The notes under the pieces: model-generated
What the model was told of the DNA's origin: nothing
The model's input: only the letters and a program-made list of their open reading frames with translations
Database searches by the model: none
Position numbers and translations under genes: made by a program
DNA from: Rachycentron canadum
Taxonomy: Eukaryota > Chordata > Actinopteri > Carangiformes > Rachycentridae
Length of the DNA stretch: 64,000 bases
Direction: 5' to 3'
NCBI GenBank assembly: GCA_038496675.1
Contig: CM076653.1
Location: 25,043,578 to 25,107,577, forward strand
Shown: positions 25,156 through 37,930 of the stretch, piece by piece
Numbering within the stretch: position 1 is the stretch's first letter
How the letters are laid out: every line of letters starts with the position of its first letter

Positions 25156-27325
25156 CGAAGGGTGAATGTATTTTTGTCAAACAATTTGTTGGAAAAATGT
25201 TGCCACGGTGTTCCTCATGGATCATTATTAGAGCCACTGATCTTTTCTGTCTATATGCTGCCACTGGGCCACATTAACATCTCAGGGACTATGGCTCTAA
25301 TACACTACATTTGAAAACTAGGTGACTTAAGCAGTGTAGTCTTAATTCCTCAAGTTGAGGACCATAGCTTACATCATCAACCACAAATCAATAAAAGTCA
25401 TCCATGATTTCATCTCCTTATTTACAATTCAACCCAAAGTAAATTGCCCAACTTTAGCTTATTCTTAGTCAAGAAAGACAAGACATGAAAACATACTTTG
25501 TTTTTTGTCTGTGAGCATTCAAATTCATGATTCAAGATTTGATTTAACTTTTCATGTTCTACATCACTATCTGAAAGCTAGTCTGAAATTCACAGGCAGT
25601 CTCCTCCTTCATTACCACAAGGGGCCTTTTCAATATGGGCCCATCAGCTTTGAACTACATGTATTAGCATCTCATATTATCAGCAAACCAGTATCTTATC
25701 CAACTGCCTTTTAAAACATTTATCTTATGATCCTTGTGGTAAAGTGAAGTGAATTTTGAAGGCTCACATCACATTTCTTTTTTATTTTTCATATTTCATT
25801 GTTTTCCTTTGTTATGACAATTTAGTTGTTTTACTCTGCTTCTGTTTCTCGTGTTTATAAATGCTGGAAAATGATCTAAACTAATCAAACTGTAGTGTTT
25901 AGTGCTACAATGCATGTCCCACACACAGGGCAGCATCTTTCATGAATTACACTGTGGAATCTGATAAAGTTCCATCCATCCATTGATGCCCCTCCCAAGG
26001 GCAAAAGAACATCCATAACGAGATTAGGAGTGATCCAGCACATCATAATTCATACAGAGAACTGCTGGACTACAACCTGGTCACAGGCTGGAGGTGACAC
26101 TATCTGTGGCAAAGCAGAACAGACAAAGAAAAGTAAGGAGCATGATAAACAGAGGGTGAGGGTTGAGTCTCACAGCATTGATTTATTAAGGTTAGGTCGC
26201 AAACACGGAATCAGGAAAACACAAAAAAGGAAAGTGCAAATAAGACACAGAATTGTTAACATGGGGGATAGTAGTAAAACAGGAAACACCATCAAATGGA
26301 ATAGACGGCTAGAGCATACTTTTCTGATGTTTCTCATCTTGCGTAAAATGCACCGAGCCTTGTGACCTGTGTGACCCATTCAGCAAAGCTTTGTTCCTCT
26401 GACATCCAAGGCCAGAGTCCAAGTAATCTCAAATATTAGAGAGACCAGAGGTCTGAATATAATGGGATCAATGGCTGTGTTAGGGTTTAAGATCTGTCCT
26501 TGACGCTGCTTGCTGTGCCATTACTGCTAGTCTGAACCCCGACCAGCTCTCAGCACATCGGCTTTGACGTTCGTCTTTTCACCAGGTGCCTTCAATTTGC
26601 CCTGTACTCTCTTCTTAGAAGGTCGTGTGGGATTTCAGACTCAGGCCTTTAGCACAAATAAATAAGTAAAAAAATAAATTAAGTGCTAAATTGTGGAAAG
26701 AGTGGAGCTCTGGCTATTGGCCTTAAAGGCAGATTAGTGCTGTCATTTTTCTGCTGTCTGGTCCCTCTGAGGGAAACTAGCACACAAATGTAAAATTGCC
26801 CCCATCATGCAGTGAAACTGTTTGCAGAGCAATGAGAGCTTTCAGGAGAAGACACTGCAATCACAGATATAAATGCCTTGTCGCTAACACTAGAAGTTAA
26901 TGTGTTTATTGTCCATACGTAAATGACAAATAAAGTTCTTCTGTGATTCTTTGGTGGCTTTCTTCCATCTCTGACCTTGGAGCCCAGGGTTATATAAAAA
27001 ATGTAAAAACAGTGATATAAGGAAACCCACTAAGAGGATAGACAAGTCCGCTTCTTAATGGAAAATACATTTATCTTGTTTTATCTTGTTTTACAATGCT
27101 GCTGGTCTCTCAGACTTAACAAGTATAATTTTGTTGTATGTCTACAATGACAATTAAACCATCTCTTAAAAAGGAACTGAGCAATAATAAGACATTATAG
27201 AGACTTAATCAACTTACAGCAAGGACATGCAAACACAGCTTTCCTCCTAGGAGGCTCGATTCGTACTCAAAAAAGAAACACAATACCACCGTTTCCATGA
27301 CACATGCAGCAGTCAAGCAGTCAGC

Positions 27326-27371
27326 AAAATGGAAACACCTTTCACCACAGCATTGAAGGTGTTTCCATTTT
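27326..27371. repeat. 16-bp perfect inverted repeat (hairpin)
   Basis: The arms AAAATGGAAACACCTT (27326-27341) and AAGGTGTTTCCATTTT (27356-27371) are exact complements around a 14-nt loop. The flanks also contain CCGTTTCCATGACAC, so the hairpin may be the core of a decayed fold-back element. Confidence 0.9.
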
Positions 27372-30300
27372 TTTTACTCATGTTTTACTCCACGAGTAAG
27401 AAATCACACATAAAGCCTATTTATTTAAAATTGTACGTGTGTAACATCTGCTCAACTGTGTTCAGGGAATATTAAAGCTGCTATAAGCTAAATTCAATCA
27501 ACAAAGGATTAAAACACAGAGTGAAATCTGTCAAGTCTTCTCACCCAACTCTCTGTAACGAAGTGACGTATAGTCCTCAATGTTATAATGAAAATGAAGT
27601 AAAAATTAAACAACTCTATAATAGTCTGTGTTGTGTTCACAGCTTGTTTCTGCTGCCCTCAACAGGCCATAAAATCAGCAGTTAAAACAGGCTTTAAACC
27701 ATTTCTTTTTGCAGACAAACAGATCAATCCAGGATGTTACAAAAGCAACAAATCGAATCTGCATTCAAATGGTGGGTGTCTTTTTCAGCCAAAGACATAT
27801 ATATATATCAAATATATATGGCATATTTATTTATTTATTTTTAATTAGAATCTGACATTTACGGCAACCAGATCACATGCCTCCTCACACACACAGACAC
27901 CATGATGTTAGACAAGCAAAAACATCCGCATTGGCTGTATAGGAGCTTTCTCCATTTGCAGCTGGATCAATAGAGCAGCCTACCAGCTTTGCATCAGGTC
28001 ATGAAGGACTGGCAGGTTTTCCATTGCCAAGGTTGACACACCACCTCAAGTGCAGAACCTAATCTAATTTTCACCCCCTACTCGGTCTATCATTCACAGC
28101 TGCACCTCTGTCATACTCATTCTCCCCCATTCATATCATTTTTCATTATCACCACCGTCATCCATCAAGCAGCGACTCGCTCTCTCTCCAACAACCTTAA
28201 AATATTCAAAGCAGTGCACAGTAGGTATTGACATTTTCTGTTCTTTGAAACAATCTACCCCTCTGGCTGTGGCATTTTCATTGACCAAAGATCAATATCA
28301 AATGACATCTCCTCTGTCATTCACTTCTAAATGTTAATAATGGAACAGAATTCACTTCATCAACTTATTGTTTTTCATCTGCGCATAGTCTATCCAATTT
28401 GGAGGACTTTAAAGCATTCTTAGTCATCTATGCCCCATGTCCTCATTTTACGACTTCATTGTTCTCCAAAGTCCTGATTTAAAATGCAAAAACAGACCAA
28501 AAGGTGACAGGAAGTAAAGTATTGAATTAGACTGTACAACGCCACAGGGCACTTTTAACCTTTTTACCAGTGTTTTTCCTTTTTCTGCACTCCTACAACT
28601 CATCCTCAATTTCTCCTCTTAACTTCATCTTATCCTCTCATTTTGAGCAGTGACTGGTTTCTCTGCAGGTCTTTATAGTCTCAAGTAGAGGGCCAGTAGA
28701 CTATTAACCACACCTCTGGGGGCAACTGGGTGCATACAGGGTAGAAAGGGAGAGTGAGAGAGTAGGGGACTATCTCAGGACTGATGTTCAAGCAGAAAGC
28801 AAATGAAATACAAGTGGCGCTATTGTAGAAGAAGCTTGTGCCTTTCAGCACTTGAGAAAGATAAGGCAACATCAGTTGTCTTCTTTCCAATGAGAAGGAA
28901 GAGGAGGAGAGGTACATTTTCTCAGCAGTCTGCTTGCGTTGACCTTTTGAATTGTCCTCTGGGCAGTTAGGGATCAACTGCCAGATTTGTCCAGGAGAGA
29001 GGCAGCTGAGTGGACACATGAGAAAAAAGGAGGTTGGAAAGAAGATGAACACGTCTTTATTTCTGTCTATTTGTCTTAATGCATTACAACTCCAAAAACA
29101 GGGTTCCCACTCTTTTCTAGAGATCATGTTCGAGGACATTTTCAGTGATGATCTAGATCATATGATCACACTATACACCAATATATTCCTATGTGTGGAA
29201 GTCTAATTCAAAGTAAATGCAGTCTACATCTCTTAAATCATTCCTCACATGCTTAATTAATTATGAAATTGTTGCAAATTGATTGCAAGAAGCTTATCAC
29301 ATCAATAAAATGTATCATCATTATCATCATAATTAATTTATAATCTGACTTACTTTCTTTCTTATAAATTAAACATAGCTGGACATGCCTGAACACTAAT
29401 AACATAAATAGTAGACCACAATATTCCAGTTTCAAGTTCCCAATTATAATCAATTTTATCCACACTGAAATTTACAGCTAAATGTATGATTCAAAGTAGA
29501 ATATGTTTAGTTTTTAATATTTTTTCTCACTCCCTACGAGACAGGAAAACGGGTCAACTTGCGCTGTCGCTGACAACTATCATGTTGTACACCTGTGATT
29601 AGCACTCGATCCTCAGTGCTAATCAGTAAAATAACTGAAGTCCTGGATACTTTCAGTGCTGCATGAGGCTGACTATCCATGTTGTCAACTAGACCACATG
29701 CAAGTCTTAAAAATAATTTAAAAAACAATGATTTTCGGAAATTGAGGGACTACTTATTTCTGAGGCTAAAACCAACACAAGATAACAATAATTCAAGATT
29801 AACAAGAAAATCCTCCTTTGGGTGACTGTCATACAAGCTGTCTATCTGAACCAGACAGACAGAGTTGGTGTCTGCTGTGGTCCTGAACAAAACCTAAAGA
29901 AAATCCTTCACACACTGGACCAGATCTTGACCATATGCCTCAAATTAGGAAGTCATTAAAAAGGATTAGTTCAGCTTTAACTTCCAGAAATTCAAATGAA
30001 TAGGATAAATGCAAATTTGTCTTTTAAAGTATTCTGTGCTATTAAAATGCATAAGATTCCCCAAAAACTGAGCAGAGACACTGATAAACTGGAACTTTGC
30101 TGTTTGGAGTGATTTGTTCTTCACTCACAGAAGCACAAGGATTGTGCATCAAACAATTGGCAACTTGTAATATTTGGTTAAATTGAGGATATCTCACAGA
30201 GAAAGTAAAATATGACTTGAATAACCAGTGTTTGCAGATTCAGGGTGTAATTCAACAAGTTTTACAAATACATCAGGGAGTTTATACTTGATTTCCATGT

Positions 30301-30564
30301 CCTTGCTGAGTTTACAGAAGCTTTCTACCTGCAGTACACACTGACACACAGCATCCTTTTGTTACACAATGTGTTCCATATCGGTGTGTGTGCACACGAG
30401 ACAACAAGGATAAGATCACCCCTGGGGCTCTAAAGGTTGGTTGGGGATGTAATCAACCATGTGGTCAGGCTATAACCTCTATCGCAGACAGACAAACTAG
30501 ATAACCAAGAGGCCATAATTAATTTGTCTCCACTTGGTCCGTAAGAAAAAAATAAATACATGTC

Positions 30565-30712
30565 TCACCAATGAGCCATGTATCACCATTAGCAGCCTGG
30601 TCAAAGTGCAAGCCCACACTGCTGTTCTGCAGAATGAACATGTCATAGGGTCCTCCAGGCCACAAGAAAGCAGATTGAGACTGGCATCATAAATTAACCA
30701 CAAAAATAATCA
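30565..30712 (-). pseudogene. PIF/Harbinger-type transposase fragment
   Basis: On the minus strand one frame gives WPGGPYDMFILQNSSVGLHF and continues with FDQAANGDTWLIG. This fits the WPGS-HDs-ilrNS...GD-wLlGD pattern around the second catalytic aspartate of DDE_Tnp_4 (Harbinger/HARBI1-like) nucleases. Just upstream, in another frame, VVNLIYDASLNLLS resembles the preceding QVVCDa-l-ll segment, so a frameshift has occurred. The final aspartate of LLGD is replaced by glutamate, and homology fades on both sides. It is a short decayed remnant of about 150 bp inside ptpru intron 2. Its end looks like a splice donor (G then GTGAGA), which could mislead gene predictors. Confidence 0.6.
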
Positions 30713-31930
30713 TAAGGGAAGTGTTACTGAGATATGGAAAGACTATTTTTATATCAGAGCTATCATTTTGATGTGTATGTTCATTGCTCCAATGACACTT
30801 TGCAGGACAGCAATCACCTGCTAATGTCTCTCTTATTTGCATCTGTGCTAAGCTACAGTAAGGGAACCTGATGCACTGTAGTGTGTAGTCGATGGACAGC
30901 TGGCTGTGATATGCCGGACTAATCAGCTGCCTCCCTCTAGAACCTACCAGGAAACCGTGAGAAGACATAGTCTGAACATGTGGAGAAAAAATCTTATTGT
31001 CCTCAATCTGTGGCTCCAGCGTGTTATAGAACCCACAAACCTTGGCCCCTAGCACTCAGCAACACTTTATCAGCCGTCATCACCCTAAGACAACGCATTG
31101 CATGGCTTTGAAAGACATGCTCTCTCCCTATAACACAATTAGCCCAAGGCTTTCATAACAGCAAATACAATACTGATAAGTGCTGCACATCACTGTGGGT
31201 TCATAGGTCTTTTTATATCACCGTCCATCACGAACAATAGACAGGGTATTCTCTCCATTTGAAAAGAGCAATACGTGTATCTGTAAAATTGGTCAAATAT
31301 AATGTTTAGGCTTGAATTATATCGATGCACAGTTTGTAGTTAGGAAGCCTCATAACCACTTTATGAAGTGTCATCCCAGAGTACGCTCAATTAAACTTGT
31401 ATCGTCTTCAAGTACAGAAACAAATAGGAATACTAAAATGTTTGCTGAGACATCTGTAGATGAATATTTGCATAATATCAAATTATTTGCATGTTTGACT
31501 AATTGCAGAGCATATGTTCATATGTAACTCAGGTGCAACATTTTGGCTTGAGACAATAGACATATGGCTCTGCATGGCTGTCCTACATTTAACGCCTACA
31601 GGGCATTCACACATTCCTCTGTAAAGCTTGCCCGTTTAGTTTTACTGCAGCATCCAGGCCTTGAGGGCTTCATCCCAGTTAGCTTTTCCCCTGAGCCACA
31701 CTGCCTGGGCAGAGGAGAGAAAACACATTGTGTCCTCTGTCATGGCAGTGCAACTATACACTAAACTGAATTTTCTGTGTTTCCTGAAATGCTGAAGGAG
31801 TATAAGTTTAATGCTCCATGTACAGATCCATCTGACCTTCTCTGCTGGGATACTTAAGAAATTATCTTGACCTGAGCCTTGACGTACTCTTTGTCCTGCC
31901 TCTCAACACCCCAGGTGGAGGATAAAATAG

Positions 31931-31961
31931 AATGAATTAATGGGGGCTCCATTAATTCATT
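31931..31961. promoter_or_regulatory. Palindromic homeodomain-type motif
   Basis: The arms AATGAATTAATGG and CCATTAATTCATT are perfect 13-bp complements around GGGCT. Each arm contains an ATTAAT/ATTA core. The sequence is not simple repeat, so a paired homeodomain-binding site is a reasonable but untested reading. Confidence 0.3.
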
Positions 31962-34189
31962 ACCTGCATGCTGCTACCAACTGTAGAGCTAAATTTAACA
32001 TCACTGATATAATTTTTAGCCCCCAGAGGACTAGATGTACAGAAAATGAATGAGTGAATAAATAAATGAATTCATGAATGTACGTTTCTCTATTTTTCAG
32101 GATGACACAACAAATCACACCAGGTAATGAGACCTGAGACAGAATTATTTTCTCACAAGACACAGGAGAGAGGCAGAGCAGCTTTGTGTCAGTGACATTC
32201 AGAGCGGGAGAAGACAACCAAGCGATCCAGGGTAGTTTTCTGATTAGATTTTCATTAGCTCCTTGTTATCAATGACTGATCCCATTAACATGTCAGCATG
32301 GCGACACAGCCGTGTGGTAAACTGAGAGGCTTTCAGGGATGGAGGGGGCAACTGCATAATGACATACACCACAGTCTGGTCATCCGTCTTGACATGAAGC
32401 TAATGAGCTAGTCACGGGAGGAAACGAATGGCAGTTGGCAAATGCTGACATGCATAAGAATTCATTCATTGCATGGCAGGCAAGCAAAATTGTCACACTA
32501 CATACACTTGAAAGATATTTGTCGTTTTTAAAGCTGCACTCAAAGTCAACAATGTAGTGATTTAATTGTATGGCTGTTGGCATACTATATCCTAGGATAT
32601 TAGAGTGAACAGTGATAAATCAGCATAATAAGCCATTCAAGCAAAACAACCCTACATACGATCTGCTCATTTTCTCTCTGCACGCAGACACACACACCAA
32701 TACACCTAATCTTGAAATTCATGTCACAGTGTTGTCAACAGCTGCAGCTTAAATGGCCTTCAGCATGCTTTTTAGTAATTACTCGGCTTGTTTTAAACAG
32801 CCTTCACCAGTGCCATCAGCAAAGTTGTCCACCCACACTATCCCTCCTAAAACACTTAGGTCCCAATAAACTGCCAGCTTTTTCCCTGGTGGATGTTAAC
32901 ACAGTTACAGTGCTCCAACAATGACAAAGCGTCTCTGCAGCTCTGCAGTTTGCTTTGTAGGGGCATATCGGCCGAACGCTAATATTGTGTAGCATTTATT
33001 CAGTTGAACCGACTGAATGAACAATAGTATTGCCCTGTGGCGGCAAAGAGCTGTATAGAAAGAGAGATTGTGTCCACTGCGTCACAGGAAAACTTTAGAG
33101 GCTGACGGATGGACAGGTGCCAAGCTGAGCCCAAGACGAGGCCACAGTCTAGCGTTGGATAGATAAATCTGAGGGAGACACTGATAGGCCGCAGAGCCAT
33201 CATAATGACAGGCAGGCTGAAGCCAAAGGCAGGAGGCTGCAGTTCCGCCCATCCCAGAGGTGTAATGTGCTTGTGATTAACTGTCAATCCCCTCCTGTTT
33301 GGTGCGCAGGCGCTCTATCTCGGTAACAACCACTCATCATCGTGACAGCTACTGTAGCCCTGACCTTGGCCTTCACCAAGAATACAGCAGGCATTTTCTT
33401 AGGAAGTTACAGAGATCTAAGCAATTAATACAATAATGCACATTAGTTTAGTTAGTTTGTTGAATGACTACAAAGGTTATATGCTTTGTGTACTGTGCTC
33501 TTGAATTACTAACAGTCTCAACTGCACTTTTCACATTTTAAATTGTCACATATTGCTTTTATTGCATTTTTTCTAAACTTTTTTGGAATATTTGGGTTTT
33601 GTTTTGTTTTGTTTTTTTTCAAATTTCCAGCTATTCCACTCAACTGTGCATATAAAATGCACCTAAAAACAAGTAGCTGTAAATACACTCATGACAGTTA
33701 GCTAACTGTAACTGTGAAAACAGAGCCACCGTTGATGTTATTAGTCATATGTGCTTTCCCCAACATGACAAGTTAAAATGGTGTTGGGGTTACTCTTGAT
33801 AATCCACAAACCTCTCCATCACCTTTTTTTATTGGAACTACTTTCTACTGAAGGTAGTCCTTCAGTGGGCCCATAAATAAAATTCTATTCCCCCTTATCG
33901 TTTGCGAGTGAAGGCAGTTGGTGTATAAAATACATGTGTACATTTATGGATTTTCTTGTCTGGGTAAAAAAAATGTTACTGTGACTTTTACTTCCCAAGG
34001 ACTCAAAACACAAAAGAATAGTCACATCAAAATGTTACAGTATGAGACTGTTTCAAGCCCAAATTGTTCTTAAGTATCAAGATAAGAGTGCAGGCAGAAA
34101 CATCAGTATCTCCCAAACTTCCAGACAGACAAACATGCCAGTGAGCCACCCTGAACCACACCGTCTCACCTAAGTAGAAAGGCAGCCAT

Positions 34190-34490
34190 TAGGGGTAATT
34201 AATTACATGTTTGCTAATGACTTGTCAAAATGTTTGCTTTGACAAAGGCCTATTAAGTTACACTTAATCATTATCCCATGCATTTGACCCATCCTGACCA
34301 GTGGGCATCATTACTCCTCATACTAACACTGAAAATGCTCAGCTGAGCTGAACTGACAGTACCACCAAACACAAAAGGTATATGGTGCCAGCAAAGAACA
34401 AATGGTTAGAAAATATGTGCCTTCATATGCAAAGAGTGAGGAATTCACTTGAGTATTCACTTAAGATGTTTTATGCAAATTAATGGATGC
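34190..34490. promoter_or_regulatory. Candidate intronic enhancer with octamer motif
   Basis: The stretch contains TAATTAATTA (34196-34205), GCTAATGAC, GCTTTGACAAAGGCC, and a perfect octamer followed by a homeodomain core, ATGCAAATTAAT (34473-34484). Octamer/TAAT composites are classic POU-class sites. No conservation data are available here. Confidence 0.25.
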
Positions 34491-37400
34491 AGCATCATAA
34501 GCGCTGCTCAGTGACTGTGCTTGTCAGTTGATGAGAAATGCCTGTTTGAAATAAAACCACACCTTCTGTGAGTCTACATGCGGCAACATAATGAAACACT
34601 ATGGAAACTGTGACAACTAATTACTCAACTGTGTTTTAAACAATGGATGCTACATTTTATATACTATGTTATACATATATACAATGTTGTTTAGTTTCAT
34701 ATATATATGTGTATATGTATGCATAAGATACATATATGTATAAGCTAAACATAATTTTACCACATTTGTCCTCTGTACTGATATCCATCTATGGACAGAA
34801 ATGGCCATCATCTGTTGTTAGCTCTCACTGCTCTCCACTGCTGAAAAATCACATTTGAATACAACAGAAAAGCTGAGCCAGTACAGACACACTTTTTTCA
34901 CCATGAAAGTGGTTCCTGTTTTCCAAAGCTTGGCAGAAAGTGTGCTTTTCTTCCTCTGTTTTTGTTTAACCTCCCATCGATTACCACCTCTGCTGGCTGA
35001 GAGGAGAGTGATTTTTTTTTCTGGCCCCCTTTGTGGTGTCTGTCTATGGTGTGACATCCCTCTCTTGACAAAGAGACTAGGAGAGGGGAAGAAAAAACCT
35101 TCAGAGGAAAAAAAAAAAAAAAAAAACAGAAAAAGACAGAAATGCAGCAAGGCTGCAAAGCCAAATACTCACTGAGCCTTTGTTTTCAACACACCGCCTT
35201 AGGTACGCAACTATGCACAGTAAATGCAATGAAGAGTGATTAAACTAGACACAGGGAAAACAAATTTGGACTCGATATTCTTCTCTCTTGCTTTCTTCTT
35301 TTGCTGTTTGTAATCTGTTGTCCTTTTGCTTTCCTTCCTGTTTTTTCTTTAATATCTCTCTCCCAAGATTAAATTCTTATTCCTGTCTATACTATATGTG
35401 CACCTTGAGGGAATTAATTAGAGGTAGTCACAAATGATGGGCTAGGCAGGGTCCAGTATTGGGATGTTTGTCCTCCTGCTTGTTAACACCCTCTTGCACT
35501 GGAGCTAGGCTGAATATACATTCAATGCATGGTGAAACAAACAGTTATTTACTTAATCTGCATTTTGATGATACAGTGTGTCCTTGTAAATGGCCCGTGG
35601 AGAAATAAGACAACACTCACTTCTGAACATGAGCATATTGCCTTCCTCTTGTGCTGTCAGTATTCGGAGGATCCATTTTCTGTTGTCAGCATGCCATGTG
35701 GGAATTTCATGCACGCAAAGTTTGCAAAGTGATACATTTAGAGAACAGTGTAGGCATCTCCTGCATTTCTGGAAAGGCATTGCATTTTTATTTTTTTTTT
35801 TACAAAGCTCACTTTAAAATAATCAATAAATCACAGCACACAAAACCTTTTTTTCTCCCAGACTCTCCTAGTTTTTAAATCTCTACAGACAACTCAGACT
35901 CTGCTTCTCCTTGTTGTCTGCAAGGGCTTTTATCTGCACCTCTTGCTTAAAAAGGATCAGAAACTGTCAACTGCCAAACTCTGAAGAGTAGCAGCATGGC
36001 CATTAGGCAACCGTGGAGACTACTGTGCTCGCTTTCAGAGGGTTTGCGAGAGAGCAGCTCTGAAAAGCCCTGCCAAGCCCCAGCCTAAGGGAGCTCCTGC
36101 AAGCTTGGGGCCGCATTTCTGCCTTTACATCCAGGCTGCACTCATCAGCCAGTCTGTCTGCAGTCAACAATAGAGCCAGATGGACAGAGACCGAAGGATC
36201 CACCGGCTGGCTCTATAGTATATGCAGCCAAGAAGTATAGTGCTCAGAAATAACTTTGTTATGAAGACCTTAGTTTACCAGGTTCGGACAGGTGCACAGG
36301 CAGGGATCTGATGCCCAAAGAGTCTGTTTGTAACCCCTTTCTAGCCAGAGGAGTTTTGCTGAGCATGTGTGTACATGCACACATGTACTTCCTTAGTTTC
36401 ACACCATGGCCCTTATTCTCACATGAAGGCTGCACAGTAACAACACTGTCTACTGTGGACCAAATCCCCACATGGTCCAGCTGAGAAGAGCTTTCCCATT
36501 CAGATTTTCTCAGCTTCCCTTATCACCAGGACATTTCCAGGACATTGATCAAAATATCTACAGAAAAGTGTTTTTATATCCAATTTGAGGGTGTAAGGAT
36601 AGAAGGTGCTGTACAGACTGTAGAGGCCCCTGAGGCAGATCTGTGGTATTGGGCTATGTTAATAAAACTGACTTGTCATGATTATCTGCTGTACTATTTC
36701 ACACAGACATAGACATAGAACAGATGATATTCTGAGGTTTTGTCATGTAGATACAAGTATTCGAAAAGCTTAATGTGGTTACTGTCAGAGGAGTGAGGCA
36801 GAGACTCAGCACACATGCCATGGCAACAGATTTGTATTTACTCAAGGGTACCATATGGTCAGGTATCCCTTTACTTCCACTCAGGGCATAATAACCTATG
36901 ACTATACACAGACCCTCAGTTAAACTGCCCCTAATCACAGTTTGACCACAGATTCCGTAAGATTCTCAGCCCATATAGTGTACTTGCGAGTGATCTGTCT
37001 GCTTGGCTTTTGCCTGACTTTGTAATCAAAAAATAGCACCAGTCCCAAAGTGGATGGCTTAATAATAACCAAGACAAAGTTTCTCAACCATCTGCTTGCT
37101 AGTGTGCATTGCATTTAAAGAGCCAGAGGTCTTGTGAGACCAAATGCCGAGCAGTCCTGGAACAAAGAGAGCAGAGTGTACATTTCTGTGTAGGGCTGCG
37201 ATCAGCCGAGCCTCTCAGGGTGCAAGGTCTCCATGAGATGAAGCCAAGCAGAGCCGCAGGGAAGGAAAAAAAAAAAAGTGTAGGAGCCCGAAAGCCAGCC
37301 GCATTAGAGACGAGCCTTTGAACTGAGGAGTGGGCTAAACCTTCACGCTTAAGACGTCAGAGGGTGGATTTACAGCTGCGCTGTAAACAACCAGGCCTGT

Positions 37401-37649
37401 GCTGTGCATGTGTCCATCCAGATACACACATATATACATTAATAATAACTGCTGCAGGGTATTATTCTAATACACACTGTATAGAAACATAGTCACATGC
37501 ACTCAATGGAACAGCCACAGTAATTATACTGTATCAACACATGCGCTTATATGTGGGTGCTGATTTAAGCCTCCCCTTATTTGCCTCGTCTTTGAAGTGT
37601 TCTTCTGCTCCTCTTGGTAGTGTAAGCAGGTTCGACCCGCTAAAGTCTG

Positions 37650-37930
37650 TAGAAACAGGATTAGTCTAGCCCCACTTCCTAATTAATTGTCAGGATGCTT
37701 GGCTAATAAATCTTGGTTATCTGGACCTCTAATCATACCGAGAGATAGTACCACTCTGACCCTGCCGCTGGAATTTTTAATAGTCTGTGCTTTTTGTAAT
37801 CAAGCTCCGAGAAATGTGGAGGGAATATCTGCTTTATTTTGCTCCTCTCCTAATTCAATTAAAAAAAGATAGGCCAGTGCATTGTGGAAATTGTTGTGCA
37901 TCATTAGATTAGTCTCTAATTGGCAGGCTG
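37650..37930. promoter_or_regulatory. Candidate intronic enhancer, GGATTA and TAAT motifs
   Basis: Motifs include GGATTAGTC (37658-37666, Otx-like), CCTAATTAATTG (37678-37689), CCTAATTCAATTA and TCTAATTGG (37916-37924). The block is free of simple repeats and known transposon phrases, in contrast to much of the intron. This is a candidate only. Confidence 0.25.

Noticed and set aside
28681..29139. 152-codon minus-strand frame.
   Set aside because: No domain is recognised, it has no splice relation to ptpru, and the segment near 29100-29150 resembles fish repeat phrases (GGTTCCCACTCTTTTC). Chance or a repeat remnant is more likely.
37615..37650. GGTTCGACCC, similar to the B box of tRNA-derived elements.
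   Set aside because: No A box at the right distance and no cloverleaf stems, so it is neither a tRNA nor a SINE head.
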